Source: an uncultured Clostridiaceae bacterium
Lineage (GTDB): Bacteria > Bacillota > Clostridia > Lachnospirales > Lachnospiraceae
Reading direction: 5' to 3'
NCBI GenBank assembly: GCA_902477765.1
Contig: CABSIM010000008.1
Span: 9,339 to 73,338 of the forward strand
DNA: 64,000 nucleotides
The position numbers and the translations under genes are program-made. Each line of letters starts with the position of its first letter. Position 1 is the stretch's first letter. A model generated the notes under the pieces. It was not told the DNA's origin. It saw only the letters and a program-made list of their open reading frames with translations, and did not search any database. Below, piece after piece: positions 15,574 to 23,911 of the stretch.

Positions 15574-16086
15574 ATGGAAAATCTGCTGCGGGTGGGCGTG
15601 GTCACGGCGCCCCATGGTATTCACGGTGAGGTCAAGGTCTATCCCACCACCGATGACATGAAGCGGTTTAAAAAACTGAAATCCGTGATTCTGGATACAG
15701 GAAAGGAACAGAAAGTCCTGAAAATCCAGCAGGTGAAGTTTTTCAAGAATCTGGTGATCCTGAAATTTTCCGGACTTGATAAAATAGAGGATGTGGAAGG
15801 ATTCCGCCAGAAAGATCTGATGATCACAAGGGATCAGGCGGTGGAACTGTCAGAGGATGAGTATTTTATTGCCGATCTGATCGGCCTTTCTGTTGTTACG
15901 GATGAAGGAGAGGTTCTGGGGATTCTGGAGGATGTGCTTCAGACCGGAGCCAACGACGTGTATTCCGTGAAAACTGCAGAGGGAAAAGAAATTCTGCTGC
16001 CGGCCATCGGTGACTGCATTCTCCGGGTGGATCTGGAAAAAAAGGAAATGCTGGTCCATGTGATGGACGGGCTTCTGGATCTGTAG
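15574..16086 (+). CDS. rimM: Ribosome maturation factor RimM
   Basis: 16S rRNA processing factor (170 aa) that binds S19 and helps 30S head assembly. N-terminal RimM barrel (VGVVTAPHGIHGEVKVYP) and C-terminal PRC-like barrel (EYFIADLIGLSV; ILLPAIGDCI). ATG 15574 has AAGGAG upstream. trmD starts 13 nt later. Confidence 0.96.
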   Translation: MENLLRVGVVTAPHGIHGEVKVYPTTDDMKRFKKLKSVILDTGKEQKVLKIQQVKFFKNLVILKFSGLDKIEDVEGFRQKDLMITRDQAVELSEDEYFIADLIGLSVVTDEGEVLGILEDVLQTGANDVYSVKTAEGKEILLPAIGDCILRVDLEKKEMLVHVMDGLLDL

Positions 16087-16099
16087 GAGGAGGAAACGG

Positions 16100-16858
16100 A
16101 TGAAATTTCACGTGATGACGCTGTTCCCGGAAATGGTGATGAACGGACTCAATACCAGCATTCTGGGACGGGCAGCCGCGAAAGGCCTGGTGTCCTTTGA
16201 TGCGGTCAATATCCGCGACTATACTCTGGAACGCCACGGGCAGGTGGATGATTATCCCTATGGCGGCGGAGCCGGTATGGTGATGCAGGCGGAACCCATA
16301 TACCGGGCTTATGAGGCCATTGCCGGCCGGTCCGGAAAAAAGCCGCGGGTGGTTTACATGACGCCTCAGGGGCGTGTGTTCAATCAGAAGATTGCCGAGG
16401 AACTTTCCAGGGAAGAGGAACTGGTTTTTCTGTGCGGACATTATGAAGGCGTGGACGAAAGAGTCCTGGATATGATTGTTACAGACTTTCTGTCTGCCGG
16501 CGATTATGTTCTGACCGGAGGTGAACTGCCGGCCATGATGATGATTGACTGTATTTCCAGGCTGATCCCCGGAGTCCTGAACAACGGAGACTCGGCGGAG
16601 TTTGAATCCTTCCATGATAATCTTCTGGAATATCCTCAGTATACCAGGCCGGAGGAGTTCATGGGGAGGAAGGTTCCGGAAATCCTGCTTTCCGGCCATC
16701 ATGCCAACATAGACAGATGGCGCAGGGAACAGTCCATCATAAGGACTCTGGAACGCAGGCCGGAACTTCTGGCGGATGCGGTGCTTTCAAAAAAAGAACA
16801 GCAGTTCCTCGAAAAACTGCTGGCGGAGCGGAGTGAGGACGCCGGTGAAAAAACCTAA
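16100..16858 (+). CDS. trmD: tRNA (guanine37-N1)-methyltransferase TrmD
   Basis: SPOUT methyltransferase (252 aa) that makes m1G37 in tRNAs. The trefoil-knot motifs are intact: LCGHYEGVDERV near residue 113 and SAGDYVLTGGELP near 133; the N terminus MKFHVMTLFPEM is typical. AGGAGGAGG precedes ATG 16100. Normally rplS would follow; here an ABC transporter is inserted. Confidence 0.97.
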   Translation: MKFHVMTLFPEMVMNGLNTSILGRAAAKGLVSFDAVNIRDYTLERHGQVDDYPYGGGAGMVMQAEPIYRAYEAIAGRSGKKPRVVYMTPQGRVFNQKIAEELSREEELVFLCGHYEGVDERVLDMIVTDFLSAGDYVLTGGELPAMMMIDCISRLIPGVLNNGDSAEFESFHDNLLEYPQYTRPEEFMGRKVPEILLSGHHANIDRWRREQSIIRTLERRPELLADAVLSKKEQQFLEKLLAERSEDAGEKT

Positions 16859-16865
16859 AAAGTGC

Positions 16866-16893
16866 TTGCATTTTCAGAAGAATGAGTTAAAAT
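16866..16893 (+). promoter_or_regulatory. Promoter of the amino-acid ABC transporter
   Basis: TTGCAT (16866-16871), 16 bp, TAAAAT (16888-16893), beginning just after the trmD stop. The leader that follows contains GCCGGAAG-TTTCCGGC immediately before the Shine-Dalgarno of the binding-protein gene. Confidence 0.6.
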
Positions 16894-16970
16894 AACAGAT
16901 GTAATATTTATTCATTTTTTTGTATATTATCAGAAGGCCGGAAGTTTCCGGCGTCCAGGAGGAGAAAATT

Positions 16971-17828
16971 ATGAAAATGATGAAAAAGGCAGCAGCAATT
17001 ATCCTGACAATGGGTATGGCCGCATCCCTGGCAGCATGCGGATCCGGCAGCACCGCAGAGGAAACCACAGCAGCTGCGGCAGCAGAGACATCTGCAGAAA
17101 CAGAAAGCAAGACCGAAGCAGCAGAAACCACAGGGGAAGAGACGGAAGCGCCGGCAGAAAGCGGCGGGGTTCTGGTGATGGGAACCAATGCGGAATTCGA
17201 ACCCTGGGAGTATTATGACGGAGACAGTATCGTAGGAATCGATGCGGAGATTGCGGCAGCCATTGCTGAAAATCTTGGTATGGAGCTGAAGATTGAGGAT
17301 ATGGCATTTGACGGAATCATTCCTTCGGTTGTTTCCGGAAAGTGTGATTTTGCCATGGCCGGTATGACCGTGACCGATGAAAGAAAAGCATCTGTGGACT
17401 TTACAGATACCTATGCGGATTCCGCACTGGTGATTCTGGTACAGGCTTCCAACGAGGAAATTCAGGGAGTTGATACGCTGGAAGGACACAAAGTCGGTGC
17501 TCAGACAGGAACCACAGGCGACCTTAAGGCTTCTGAGCTGGTGGGTGACGAAAATGTGGAACGGTACAATTCTTTCTTCGAAGCCGTGCAGTCCCTGAAA
17601 CAGGGAAAAATCGATGCTGTCATGATCGACAAGGCACCGGCAAAGGTATTTCTGGCTCAGAATGAAGACCTGAAGCAGGCCGGAGAAGATCTGGACAAGG
17701 AAGAATATGCCATTGCGGTACAGAAGGGAAATACAGAACTTCTGGACAAGCTCAATGCAGCCATCGATGAGCTCCAGGAAGACGGAACCATCGACGAGAT
17801 CATGAACAAATATATTCCGGCAGAATAA
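16971..17828 (+). CDS. Polar amino-acid ABC transporter, substrate-binding lipoprotein
   Basis: Extracellular lipoprotein (285 aa): signal peptide and lipobox SLAAC with lipidated C23, an Ala/Thr/Glu-rich linker (about residues 28-60), then a family 3 solute-binding fold (MGTNAEFEPWEYYDGDSIVG, GTTGDLKASELVGDEN). The GTNAEFEPWEY start and DFAMAGMTVTDERK point to polar amino acids such as cystine, glutamine or histidine; the exact substrate is not evident. ATG 16971 has GGAGGAG seven nt upstream. The permease and ATPase follow. Confidence 0.9.
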   Translation: MKMMKKAAAIILTMGMAASLAACGSGSTAEETTAAAAAETSAETESKTEAAETTGEETEAPAESGGVLVMGTNAEFEPWEYYDGDSIVGIDAEIAAAIAENLGMELKIEDMAFDGIIPSVVSGKCDFAMAGMTVTDERKASVDFTDTYADSALVILVQASNEEIQGVDTLEGHKVGAQTGTTGDLKASELVGDENVERYNSFFEAVQSLKQGKIDAVMIDKAPAKVFLAQNEDLKQAGEDLDKEEYAIAVQKGNTELLDKLNAAIDELQEDGTIDEIMNKYIPAE

Positions 17829-17882
17829 ACCGGAAACGCAGACGGATTGTCTGCACTGCAAAAAGGAAAACATGACACCATG

Positions 17883-17916
17883 GAACAATGCCGGAGCGTA
17901 TGCTTGGGCATTGTTC
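17883..17916 (+). promoter_or_regulatory. Stem-loop between binding-protein and permease genes
   Basis: GAACAATGCC (17883-17892) pairs perfectly with GGCATTGTTC (17907-17916), no T-run. Such intercistronic hairpins often stabilise the binding-protein message so that it exceeds the membrane components. Confidence 0.6.
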
Positions 17917-17941
17917 TGCGCCAAGGGAAAGGAATTTCGAC

Positions 17942-18652
17942 GTGGAACAGTGGAAAAACTATTTTACCCCGGAACAGTTCTATCTGAACTTTGTTGCAGA
18001 TGACAGGTTTGAAAAATATATCCTGAAGGGACTGCAGAATACGCTGGTAATCACCCTGTTTGCGGTGCTTCTGGGAATTGTTCTGGGAATGATTGTGGGC
18101 GTGATCCGGTCTACCAACCAGAAGACCGGAAAACTGAAGATTCTGGACGGCATCTGCCGGGTCTATCTCTCCGTAATCCGCGGAACACCGGTGGTGGTAC
18201 AGCTGATGATCATGTACTATTTTATTTTTGCCACACCGGACGCGTCCAAAATTGTCTGTGCCGTTCTGGCCTTCGGAATCAACTCCGGTGCCTATGTGGC
18301 CGAGATTTTCCGCTCCGGAATCATGTCTGTGGACAACGGGCAGTTTGAGGCAGGAAGAAGTCTGGGATTCAATTACTGTCAGACAATCTGGTACATTATT
18401 CTGCCGCAGGCATTCAAAAATGTGCTTCCGGCTCTCTGCAATGAGTTTATTGCATTACTTAAGGAAACTTCCGTTTCCGGATTCATAGCCCTTCAGGATC
18501 TTACCAGAGGCGGCGACATCATCCGCAGCCGGACATACAATGCGGCGCTGCCGTTGTTTACGGTGGCCTTTGTATACTGGATCGTTGTCACATTCCTGAC
18601 TGCCATGGTCGGGAGACTGGAAAAGAAACTGAGAAAGAATGAAAGGAAGTAG
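17942..18652 (+). CDS. Polar amino-acid ABC transporter permease
   Basis: Inner-membrane permease (236 aa) of the HisM/GlnP family with about five helices and the EAA loop FEAGRSLGFNYCQTIWYIIL. I place the start at GTG 17942 because AAAGGA is suitably placed and upstream in-frame codons fall in the intercistronic hairpin. The N-terminal QWKNYFTPEQFYLNFV is a usual extracytoplasmic lead for this family. The ATPase starts four nt after the stop. Confidence 0.9.
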   Translation: MEQWKNYFTPEQFYLNFVADDRFEKYILKGLQNTLVITLFAVLLGIVLGMIVGVIRSTNQKTGKLKILDGICRVYLSVIRGTPVVVQLMIMYYFIFATPDASKIVCAVLAFGINSGAYVAEIFRSGIMSVDNGQFEAGRSLGFNYCQTIWYIILPQAFKNVLPALCNEFIALLKETSVSGFIALQDLTRGGDIIRSRTYNAALPLFTVAFVYWIVVTFLTAMVGRLEKKLRKNERK

Positions 18653-18655
18653 GAC

Positions 18656-19426
18656 ATGGGCAAAAATGAGACAGCGCTGCCGGAGATTCAGGCGGGCGAA
18701 CCACTTATCCAGGTCAATGACCTGTATAAATCCTTTGGCACCAATGTGGTCCTTAAAAATATCACCACAACCATAAAAAAAGGGGAAGTGGTTTTTGTGG
18801 TGGGACCGTCCGGTTCGGGAAAATCCACGTTTCTCAGGTGTATGAATCTTCTGGAGGTTCCCACGGGAGGCAGCATCCTGTTTGAGGGACGTAACATTAC
18901 GGCTCCCGGAGCGGATATCAACAAACTCCGCAGGAAAATGGGAATGGTGTTCCAGCAGTTCAATCTGTTTCCCCATATGAGTATTCTGAAAAACATGACC
19001 ATCGCACCTGTGAAGCTTCTGGGGATGAAAGAGGAAGATGCGGCTGCGGAAGCAGAGAAACTGCTGAGCCGGGTCGGACTTCTGGACAAGAAAAATGCCT
19101 ACCCGGATCAGCTTTCCGGAGGCCAGAAACAGAGAATTGCCATTGTCAGGGCCCTGATGATGAAACCGGATGTGATGCTGTTTGACGAACCCACATCGGC
19201 GCTGGATCCGGAAATGGTGGGGGAGGTTCTGGCTGTCATGCGGGAACTGGCCAGAGAACATATGACCATGATCGTTGTGACCCATGAAATGGGGTTTGCC
19301 AGAGAAGTGGCGGACCGGGTCATGTTTCTGGACGGCGGAGATTTTGTGGAGGAAGCGCCTCCGGCAGAATTTTTCTCAAATCCCAGATCGGAGCGCCTGA
19401 AATCATTTTTGGGCAAAGTTCTGTAA
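18656..19426 (+). CDS. Polar amino-acid ABC transporter ATPase
   Basis: GlnQ-type ATPase (256 aa): Walker A GPSGSGKST, Q-loop VFQQFNLFPHMS, signature LSGGQKQRIAIVRAL, Walker B VMLFDEPTSALDPE, switch histidine VVTHEMGFA. It has a 13-residue N-terminal extension before the ABC core. It completes a binding protein-permease-ATPase operon and is followed by the rplS promoter. Confidence 0.95.
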   Translation: MGKNETALPEIQAGEPLIQVNDLYKSFGTNVVLKNITTTIKKGEVVFVVGPSGSGKSTFLRCMNLLEVPTGGSILFEGRNITAPGADINKLRRKMGMVFQQFNLFPHMSILKNMTIAPVKLLGMKEEDAAAEAEKLLSRVGLLDKKNAYPDQLSGGQKQRIAIVRALMMKPDVMLFDEPTSALDPEMVGEVLAVMRELAREHMTMIVVTHEMGFAREVADRVMFLDGGDFVEEAPPAEFFSNPRSERLKSFLGKVL

Positions 19427-19430
19427 GGAC

Positions 19431-19459
19431 TTGATTTTCCATTTTTTTTATGATATAAT
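19431..19459 (+). promoter_or_regulatory. Promoter of rplS
   Basis: TTGATT (19431-19436), 17 bp including a T-tract, TATAAT (19454-19459). It gives rplS its own start, as needed since the transporter genes interrupt the ancestral operon. Confidence 0.8.
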
Positions 19460-19465
19460 CTTACC

Positions 19466-19540
19466 CTGTGAAATAAGAGATGGTCCTCTGCCGCAGTGTG
19501 CGGGTAAGAACATCGAATACTTTAAGGAGGTTCATGAAAG
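19466..19540 (+). ncRNA. rplS leader, possible L19 autoregulatory RNA
   Basis: The 75-nt leader can fold as GATG (19489-19492) with CATC (19511-19514) enclosing CCGCA-GTG-TGCGG (19491-19503 region), before TTTAAGGAGG. L19 leaders are known upstream of rplS in Firmicutes; I cannot confirm the match to that family by eye. Confidence 0.35.
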
Positions 19541-19888
19541 ATGAACGAAATTATCAAGAACATTGAGGCTGCTCAGCTGAAGGAAAACGTACCCAGCTTC
19601 AACGTAGGCGATACTGTAAAGGTATACGCAAAAATCAAAGAAGGAAACCGTGAGAGGATCCAGGTATTTGAGGGTACCGTGATCAAGAGACAGAACGGCG
19701 GCGTCAGAGAAACATTTACCGTAAGAAAGAATTCCAACGGAATCGGCGTGGAAAAGACCTGGCCGCTTCATTCTCCGGCTGTAGAGAATGTGGAAGTGGT
19801 AAGAAGAGGTAAAGTAAGACGTGCGAAACTGAATTACTTAAGAGACCGTGTAGGCAAAGCTGCCAAGGTAAAAGAACTGGTTAGGTAA
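19541..19888 (+). CDS. rplS: 50S ribosomal protein L19
   Basis: L19 of normal length (115 aa), with FNVGDTVKVYAKIKEG and the C-terminal GKVRRAKLNYLRDR. AAGGAGG precedes ATG 19541. A strong terminator follows 16 nt after the stop. Confidence 0.98.
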   Translation: MNEIIKNIEAAQLKENVPSFNVGDTVKVYAKIKEGNRERIQVFEGTVIKRQNGGVRETFTVRKNSNGIGVEKTWPLHSPAVENVEVVRRGKVRRAKLNYLRDRVGKAAKVKELVR

Positions 19889-19904
19889 TTAATCTGACGG
19901 ATTC

Positions 19905-19935
19905 AAGGGACAATGTAAATTGTCCCTTTCTTTTT
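19905..19935 (+). terminator. Intrinsic terminator after rplS
   Basis: AAGGGACAA (19905-19913) pairs with TTGTCCCTT (19920-19928) around TGTAAA and is followed by TCTTTTTA. Textbook form. Confidence 0.9.
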
Positions 19936-19997
19936 ACACAGAGGACAGATTCCGTCTCCCGGCCGGAGAGCTTCCGGCAGGAAAAGGAGTGGTGTAT

Positions 19998-20528
19998 TTG
20001 GGAGAAAACCGGATTCAGATGGCTGTAAACTGGATTGTGGACATTCTTGTGATGATTGTGCTGGCCTGCTATACCGTCTATGCGTTTGGCTGCTGTGTGT
20101 CTGTGAACGGCCATTCCATGGAACCTGCGCTGTCCCAGGGGGATTATGTGCTGGTAAACCGTCTGACTTACGATTTGGGACAGCCTGACAGATTTGACAT
20201 TGTGGTTTTTACACAGGACGGAAGTGTGCAGAATATAAAAAGAGTCATCGGCCTGCCCGGAGAAACGGTCCAGATAAAGGACCGTGCCGTCTACATCAAC
20301 GGAGAACGGCTGGAGGCAGATGGGGATCTGGGAAATGTATCCATTGCCGGAGCGGCGGAACATCCGGTGGAACTGGGGGAAGATGAATATTTTCTTCTGG
20401 GGGACAACCGTGACTCCAGTGAAGACAGCCGCTTTTTTGGAATAGGAAACGTGAAAAGAGAGCAGATCATCGGTAAAGTCTGGCTGCGGTTCCGGTCTGT
20501 TTCTGATTTTGGTCTGGTCAGCTCGTAG
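19998..20528 (+). CDS. lepB: Signal peptidase I
   Basis: Membrane serine protease (176 aa) that removes signal peptides from exported proteins. One N-terminal helix (residues 8-30), catalytic Ser40 in NGHSMEPALSQGD, catalytic Lys81 in NIKRVIGLPG, and box E GDNRDSSEDSR. I choose TTG 19998 because AAGGAG lies eight nt upstream; an upstream in-frame ATG at 19920 sits in the rplS terminator. It is 10 nt upstream of rbgA. Confidence 0.9.
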   Translation: MGENRIQMAVNWIVDILVMIVLACYTVYAFGCCVSVNGHSMEPALSQGDYVLVNRLTYDLGQPDRFDIVVFTQDGSVQNIKRVIGLPGETVQIKDRAVYINGERLEADGDLGNVSIAGAAEHPVELGEDEYFLLGDNRDSSEDSRFFGIGNVKREQIIGKVWLRFRSVSDFGLVSS

Positions 20529-20537
20529 GAGGACATT

Positions 20538-21452
20538 ATGAATATACAATGGTATCCCGGACATATGACAAAAGCGAAACGTGCCATGCAGGAAGATATC
20601 AGGCTCATTGACCTGATCATCGAACTGGTGGACGCCAGAGCGCCGATATCCAGCCGGAATCCGGATATTGACGAACTGGGGAAAGGAAAAGGCCGGCTGA
20701 TTCTTCTGAACAAGGCGGATCTGGCCTGCGAACCGGGCAATGAAAAATGGACCGCTTTCTACAGAGGAAAAGGATATCAGGTCCTGAAAATTGATGCCAG
20801 GGCCCGCGGAACTCTGAAACAGATCAGTCAGCTGGTTCAGGAGGCATGCAAGGAAAAAATCGAGAGGGACAGGAAGCGCGGGATCCTGAACCGGCCTGTA
20901 CGGGCCATGGTGGTGGGAATTCCCAATGTGGGAAAATCCACTTTTATCAACAGCCTGGCGGGAAAGGCATGTACAAAAACAGGAAACAGACCAGGAGTCA
21001 CCAAGGGAAATCAGTGGATCCGTCTGAACCGGCAGGTGGAACTTCTGGATACGCCCGGTATCCTGTGGCCCAAATTTGAAGATCAGAATGTGGGACTGAA
21101 GCTGGCATTTCTGGGCTCGGTCAATGAGGAGATCCTGGATAAGGAGGAACTGGCACTGGAACTGATCCGGTGGCTGCGGGATCATATGCCGGGGCTTCTT
21201 GTGGAAAAATACGGACTCACGGAGGAGGCAGGAGAACCGGCTGAGGTGCTTTCAGGAATTGCCAGAGCGAGGGCATGCCTTCAGAAAGGCGGAAATCTCG
21301 ATATGGAGCGGGCTTCCAGACTTCTTCTGGACGATTTCAGAAGCGGCCGGCTGGGACGTATCACGCTGGAATTCCCGGAAACAGAAGAAAAAGGAACCGA
21401 AGGGGCATGTGACGCAGAATCCTGTACGGAAGGAAAGGACGGAATATCATGA
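20538..21452 (+). CDS. rbgA: Ribosome biogenesis GTPase RbgA (YlqF)
   Basis: Circularly permuted GTPase (304 aa) needed for late 50S assembly. N terminus IQWYPGHMTKAKRAMQ is characteristic; G4 NKADL precedes G1 GIPNVGKST, then G3 DTPGILWPK. The C-terminal 70 residues form the YlqF helical domain, and the acidic tail is poorly conserved. It overlaps rnhB by four nt (ATGA). Confidence 0.96.
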   Translation: MNIQWYPGHMTKAKRAMQEDIRLIDLIIELVDARAPISSRNPDIDELGKGKGRLILLNKADLACEPGNEKWTAFYRGKGYQVLKIDARARGTLKQISQLVQEACKEKIERDRKRGILNRPVRAMVVGIPNVGKSTFINSLAGKACTKTGNRPGVTKGNQWIRLNRQVELLDTPGILWPKFEDQNVGLKLAFLGSVNEEILDKEELALELIRWLRDHMPGLLVEKYGLTEEAGEPAEVLSGIARARACLQKGGNLDMERASRLLLDDFRSGRLGRITLEFPETEEKGTEGACDAESCTEGKDGIS

Positions 21453-22096
21453 GAAAGCCTCTGACAGGAGAAAAACTGGAAAAAGAACTGGCACGTCTGG
21501 AGGCCATGAAGGAGTTTGAAAAGATGTATGGGGAATGCCGGCTGATCTGCGGCATCGATGAAGCCGGCCGGGGTCCTCTTGCAGGCCCCGTGGTGGCCGG
21601 GGCGGCAGTTCTGCCTGCGGACTGCACCATTCTGTATCTCAACGACTCCAAGAAGCTGTCGGAAAAACGCAGGGAAGAGCTGTATCAGGAGATTACTGAA
21701 AAAGCCGTGGCCTGGCATGTGGGAACGGCGTCTCCGGGAAGAATTGACGAGATCAATATTCTTCAGGCCACTTATGAAGCCATGCGCGAAGCCGTAAACG
21801 GGCTTGGAATTGTTCCCGATCTTCTTTTAAACGATGCGGTCACCATTCCCGGCATTCCGGTCCGTCAGGTGCCCATCGTCAAAGGAGATGCAAGGAGTGT
21901 ATCCATAGCTGCCGCCAGCATTCTTGCCAAAGTCACCAGAGACCGGCTGATGACGGAATATGACCGGCTTTATCCGGAGTATGCATTTGCAAAGAACAAA
22001 GGCTACGGAACGGCGGCTCACATTGCCGCCCTTAAGGAATACGGCCCCTGTGCCATTCACCGCAGGAGCTTTATCGGACATTTTGTTCCGGTCTGA
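21449..22096 (+). CDS. rnhB: Ribonuclease HII
   Basis: RNase HII (215 aa) that cleaves RNA in RNA-DNA hybrids and misincorporated ribonucleotides. Active-site text GIDEAGRGPLAGPVVAGA (residues 35-52) and LNDSKKLSEKRRE are present, with the third acidic site in LLLNDAVTIPG. The order rbgA-rnhB-yraN is conserved in Firmicutes. Confidence 0.97.
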   Translation: MRKPLTGEKLEKELARLEAMKEFEKMYGECRLICGIDEAGRGPLAGPVVAGAAVLPADCTILYLNDSKKLSEKRREELYQEITEKAVAWHVGTASPGRIDEINILQATYEAMREAVNGLGIVPDLLLNDAVTIPGIPVRQVPIVKGDARSVSIAAASILAKVTRDRLMTEYDRLYPEYAFAKNKGYGTAAHIAALKEYGPCAIHRRSFIGHFVPV

Positions 22097-22116
22097 CGGA
22101 AAAAGAAAGGAACGGC

Positions 22117-22464
22117 ATGCGGGAAAACAACCGGCAAACAGGTGGAAAGTATGAACGGCTGATTGCGGAGTATCTTGAAAAACAGGGGATGAAGATCCTT
22201 GAGGCCAATTACCGGTGCCGGTCCGGAGAAATCGATCTGGTGGCTGCGGACGGGCGTTTTCTGGTATTTGTGGAAGTGAAGTACCGGAAGAACAGATCCA
22301 TGGGAAGCGCACTGGAGGCTGTAACCCCAAGAAAAGCCGCACAGGTGCGGAGGACAGCAGAATATTATCTGTTTGAAAAACGGCTGCCTGAGGATACTCC
22401 ATGCAGATTTGATGCGGCAGCTGTGGACGGAGAAATCATAACATATCTGAAAAATGCATTCTGA
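22117..22464 (+). CDS. yraN: YraN/UPF0102 nuclease-like protein
   Basis: Protein of 115 aa with the UPF0102 endonuclease-like core GEIDLVAADGRFLVFVEVK (D, E, K of a PD-ExK arrangement). Function in the cell is not settled. The start ATG 22117 overlaps no other gene and follows AAAGGAACGGC. Confidence 0.93.
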   Translation: MRENNRQTGGKYERLIAEYLEKQGMKILEANYRCRSGEIDLVAADGRFLVFVEVKYRKNRSMGSALEAVTPRKAAQVRRTAEYYLFEKRLPEDTPCRFDAAAVDGEIITYLKNAF

Positions 22465-22481
22465 CCAAAAGGAGTCTGATT

Positions 22482-23333
22482 ATGTACCAATGGCTGAGAA
22501 AAGAAAACCGGAATCCGATGACAGAGATCACCAGAAACGGCGTAACCTATCTGTCCTTTCCCGCTCTGGAAGAAAGCGGCATGGTCCGTCATGGCTTTTC
22601 CACCAGAATGGGAGGCGTCAGCAAAGGTCCCTATTCCACAATGAATTTTTCATTCACCAGGGGAGATGACCCTGAGGCCGTAAAAGAAAATTACAGGAGA
22701 ATGGCAGCCGCTCTGGGTGTGGAGATGGAACGCATGGTTCTCACATGGCAGACCCACACCACCAACGTGCGTCTGGTTACGGAAGAAGATGCCGGAAAGG
22801 GTGTTGTCAGAGAACGGGATTACCGGGATGTGGACGGTCTGGTGACGGATATTCCCGGAATGACTCTGGTGACCTTCTTTGCGGACTGTGTTCCTCTGTA
22901 CTTTCTTGACCGGAAAAACAGGGCCATCGGACTTTCTCATTCCGGCTGGCGGGGAACTGCGGAACGCATGGGACAGAAAACACTGGATACCATGAAAGAG
23001 GCGTTCGGCACCGTGCCGGAAGATGCGATCGCATGCATCGGGCCCAGCATCTGCAGGGACTGCTACGAAGTGGGGGCTGAAGTCATTGAAAAGTTTGCAG
23101 CCGGATTCATGGAGAAGGATCATGACCGCCTGTTTTACCGGAAGGAAAACGGCAGATACCAGCTGGATCTCTGGGAAGCCAACCGTCTTGTCCTGATGGA
23201 GGCAGGTGTGCCGGAAAACCAGATTTCCGTCACGGACATCTGTACCCGCTGTAATCCTGAACTTCTGTTTTCCCACAGATATTCCCCGGAGAAACGCGGA
23301 AACCTCTGCGCTTTTCTGTGCCTGAAAGACTGA
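22482..23333 (+). CDS. pgeF: Peptidoglycan editing factor PgeF (laccase-domain, YfiH)
   Basis: Multi-copper-polyphenol-oxidase-fold protein (283 aa). Zinc/active-site residues occur in TWQTHTTNV, FFADCVPLYF and LSHSGWRGTAE. Family members remove wrongly incorporated L-Ser from peptidoglycan precursors and can have purine nucleoside activity. It follows yraN by 17 nt; AAAGGAG precedes it. Confidence 0.92.
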   Translation: MYQWLRKENRNPMTEITRNGVTYLSFPALEESGMVRHGFSTRMGGVSKGPYSTMNFSFTRGDDPEAVKENYRRMAAALGVEMERMVLTWQTHTTNVRLVTEEDAGKGVVRERDYRDVDGLVTDIPGMTLVTFFADCVPLYFLDRKNRAIGLSHSGWRGTAERMGQKTLDTMKEAFGTVPEDAIACIGPSICRDCYEVGAEVIEKFAAGFMEKDHDRLFYRKENGRYQLDLWEANRLVLMEAGVPENQISVTDICTRCNPELLFSHRYSPEKRGNLCAFLCLKD

Positions 23334-23370
23334 GTTTCCTGAATATGACAAAAAACGTAAAACCTTCTAG

Positions 23371-23398
23371 TGTATAATCTTTTTTCGGGTCCATACTA
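23371..23398 (+). promoter_or_regulatory. Sigma-G-like promoter of the spore protein gene
   Basis: CATACTA (23392-23398) matches the forespore -10 consensus exactly, and TGTATAAT (23371-23378) resembles the -35. The spacing (15 nt from GTATA) is a little short. It lies 76 nt before the SASP start, consistent with late forespore expression. Confidence 0.6.
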
Positions 23399-23473
23399 GG
23401 AATGTACCAACAAGCACCGGAGCGACGGATACATCCGAAGACTCCGGCAAACACTGAAAAGGAGGCGTTTTAT

Positions 23474-23689
23474 ATGTCTAACACAAACAATACCAGCTCC
23501 AATCGTGCAGCAGTTCCGGAAGCCAAGGAGGCCATGGACAAGTTTAAAATGGAAGTTGCCACAGAACTGGGAGTGCCGCTTACAAACGGCTATAACGGAA
23601 ATCTGACTTCCTATCAGAACGGCAGCGTCGGCGGCCACATGGTCAAGAAGATGATCGAAGCTCAGGAAAAACAGATGGCAGGCAAATAA
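23474..23689 (+). CDS. Small acid-soluble spore protein, alpha/beta type
   Basis: DNA-coating protein of dormant spores (71 aa) with KFKMEVATELGVPL (the germination-protease cleavage region is in this text) and NGYNGNLTSYQNGSVGGHMV, the DNA-binding signature. AAGGAGG lies nine nt before ATG 23474. It indicates that the organism has sporulation genes. Confidence 0.96.
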   Translation: MSNTNNTSSNRAAVPEAKEAMDKFKMEVATELGVPLTNGYNGNLTSYQNGSVGGHMVKKMIEAQEKQMAGK

Positions 23690-23707
23690 TCAGAACTGCC
23701 GATACAG

Positions 23708-23746
23708 GACCCCTTCCGCGAACGGATCTCCGGAAGGGGTCTTTTT
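23708..23746 (+). terminator. Intrinsic terminator after the spore protein gene
   Basis: GACCCCTTCCG (23708-23718) pairs with CGGAAGGGGTC (23731-23741), followed by five T. Confidence 0.92.
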
Positions 23747-23854
23747 CTGATCAGGTGCAGAACCAGCGCAGGAACTGCCGGAGAAGGACGGAAAACAGAG
23801 AGGCAGACGGAATCCCGGAAGCCGAAAATGACTTAAAATTTTCATGAAAACAGC

Positions 23855-23883
23855 TTGTATATCGGAGATATTAATATTATAAT
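23855..23883 (+). promoter_or_regulatory. Promoter of rsmD-coaD
   Basis: TTGTAT (23855-23860), 17 bp, TATAAT (23878-23883); rsmD starts 29 nt downstream. Confidence 0.72.
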
Positions 23884-23911
23884 GGAACAGAATAGCAAAA
23901 TGAGGTAATAT

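Noticed and set aside
16866..19426. Recent mobile insertion between trmD and rplS
   Set aside because: No terminal repeats, transposase or target duplication are visible, and base composition and ribosome sites match the surroundings.
19920..19997. Longer signal peptidase starting at ATG 19920
   Set aside because: That start lies in the right arm of the rplS terminator and has no ribosome site; TTG 19998 has AAGGAG at the right distance.
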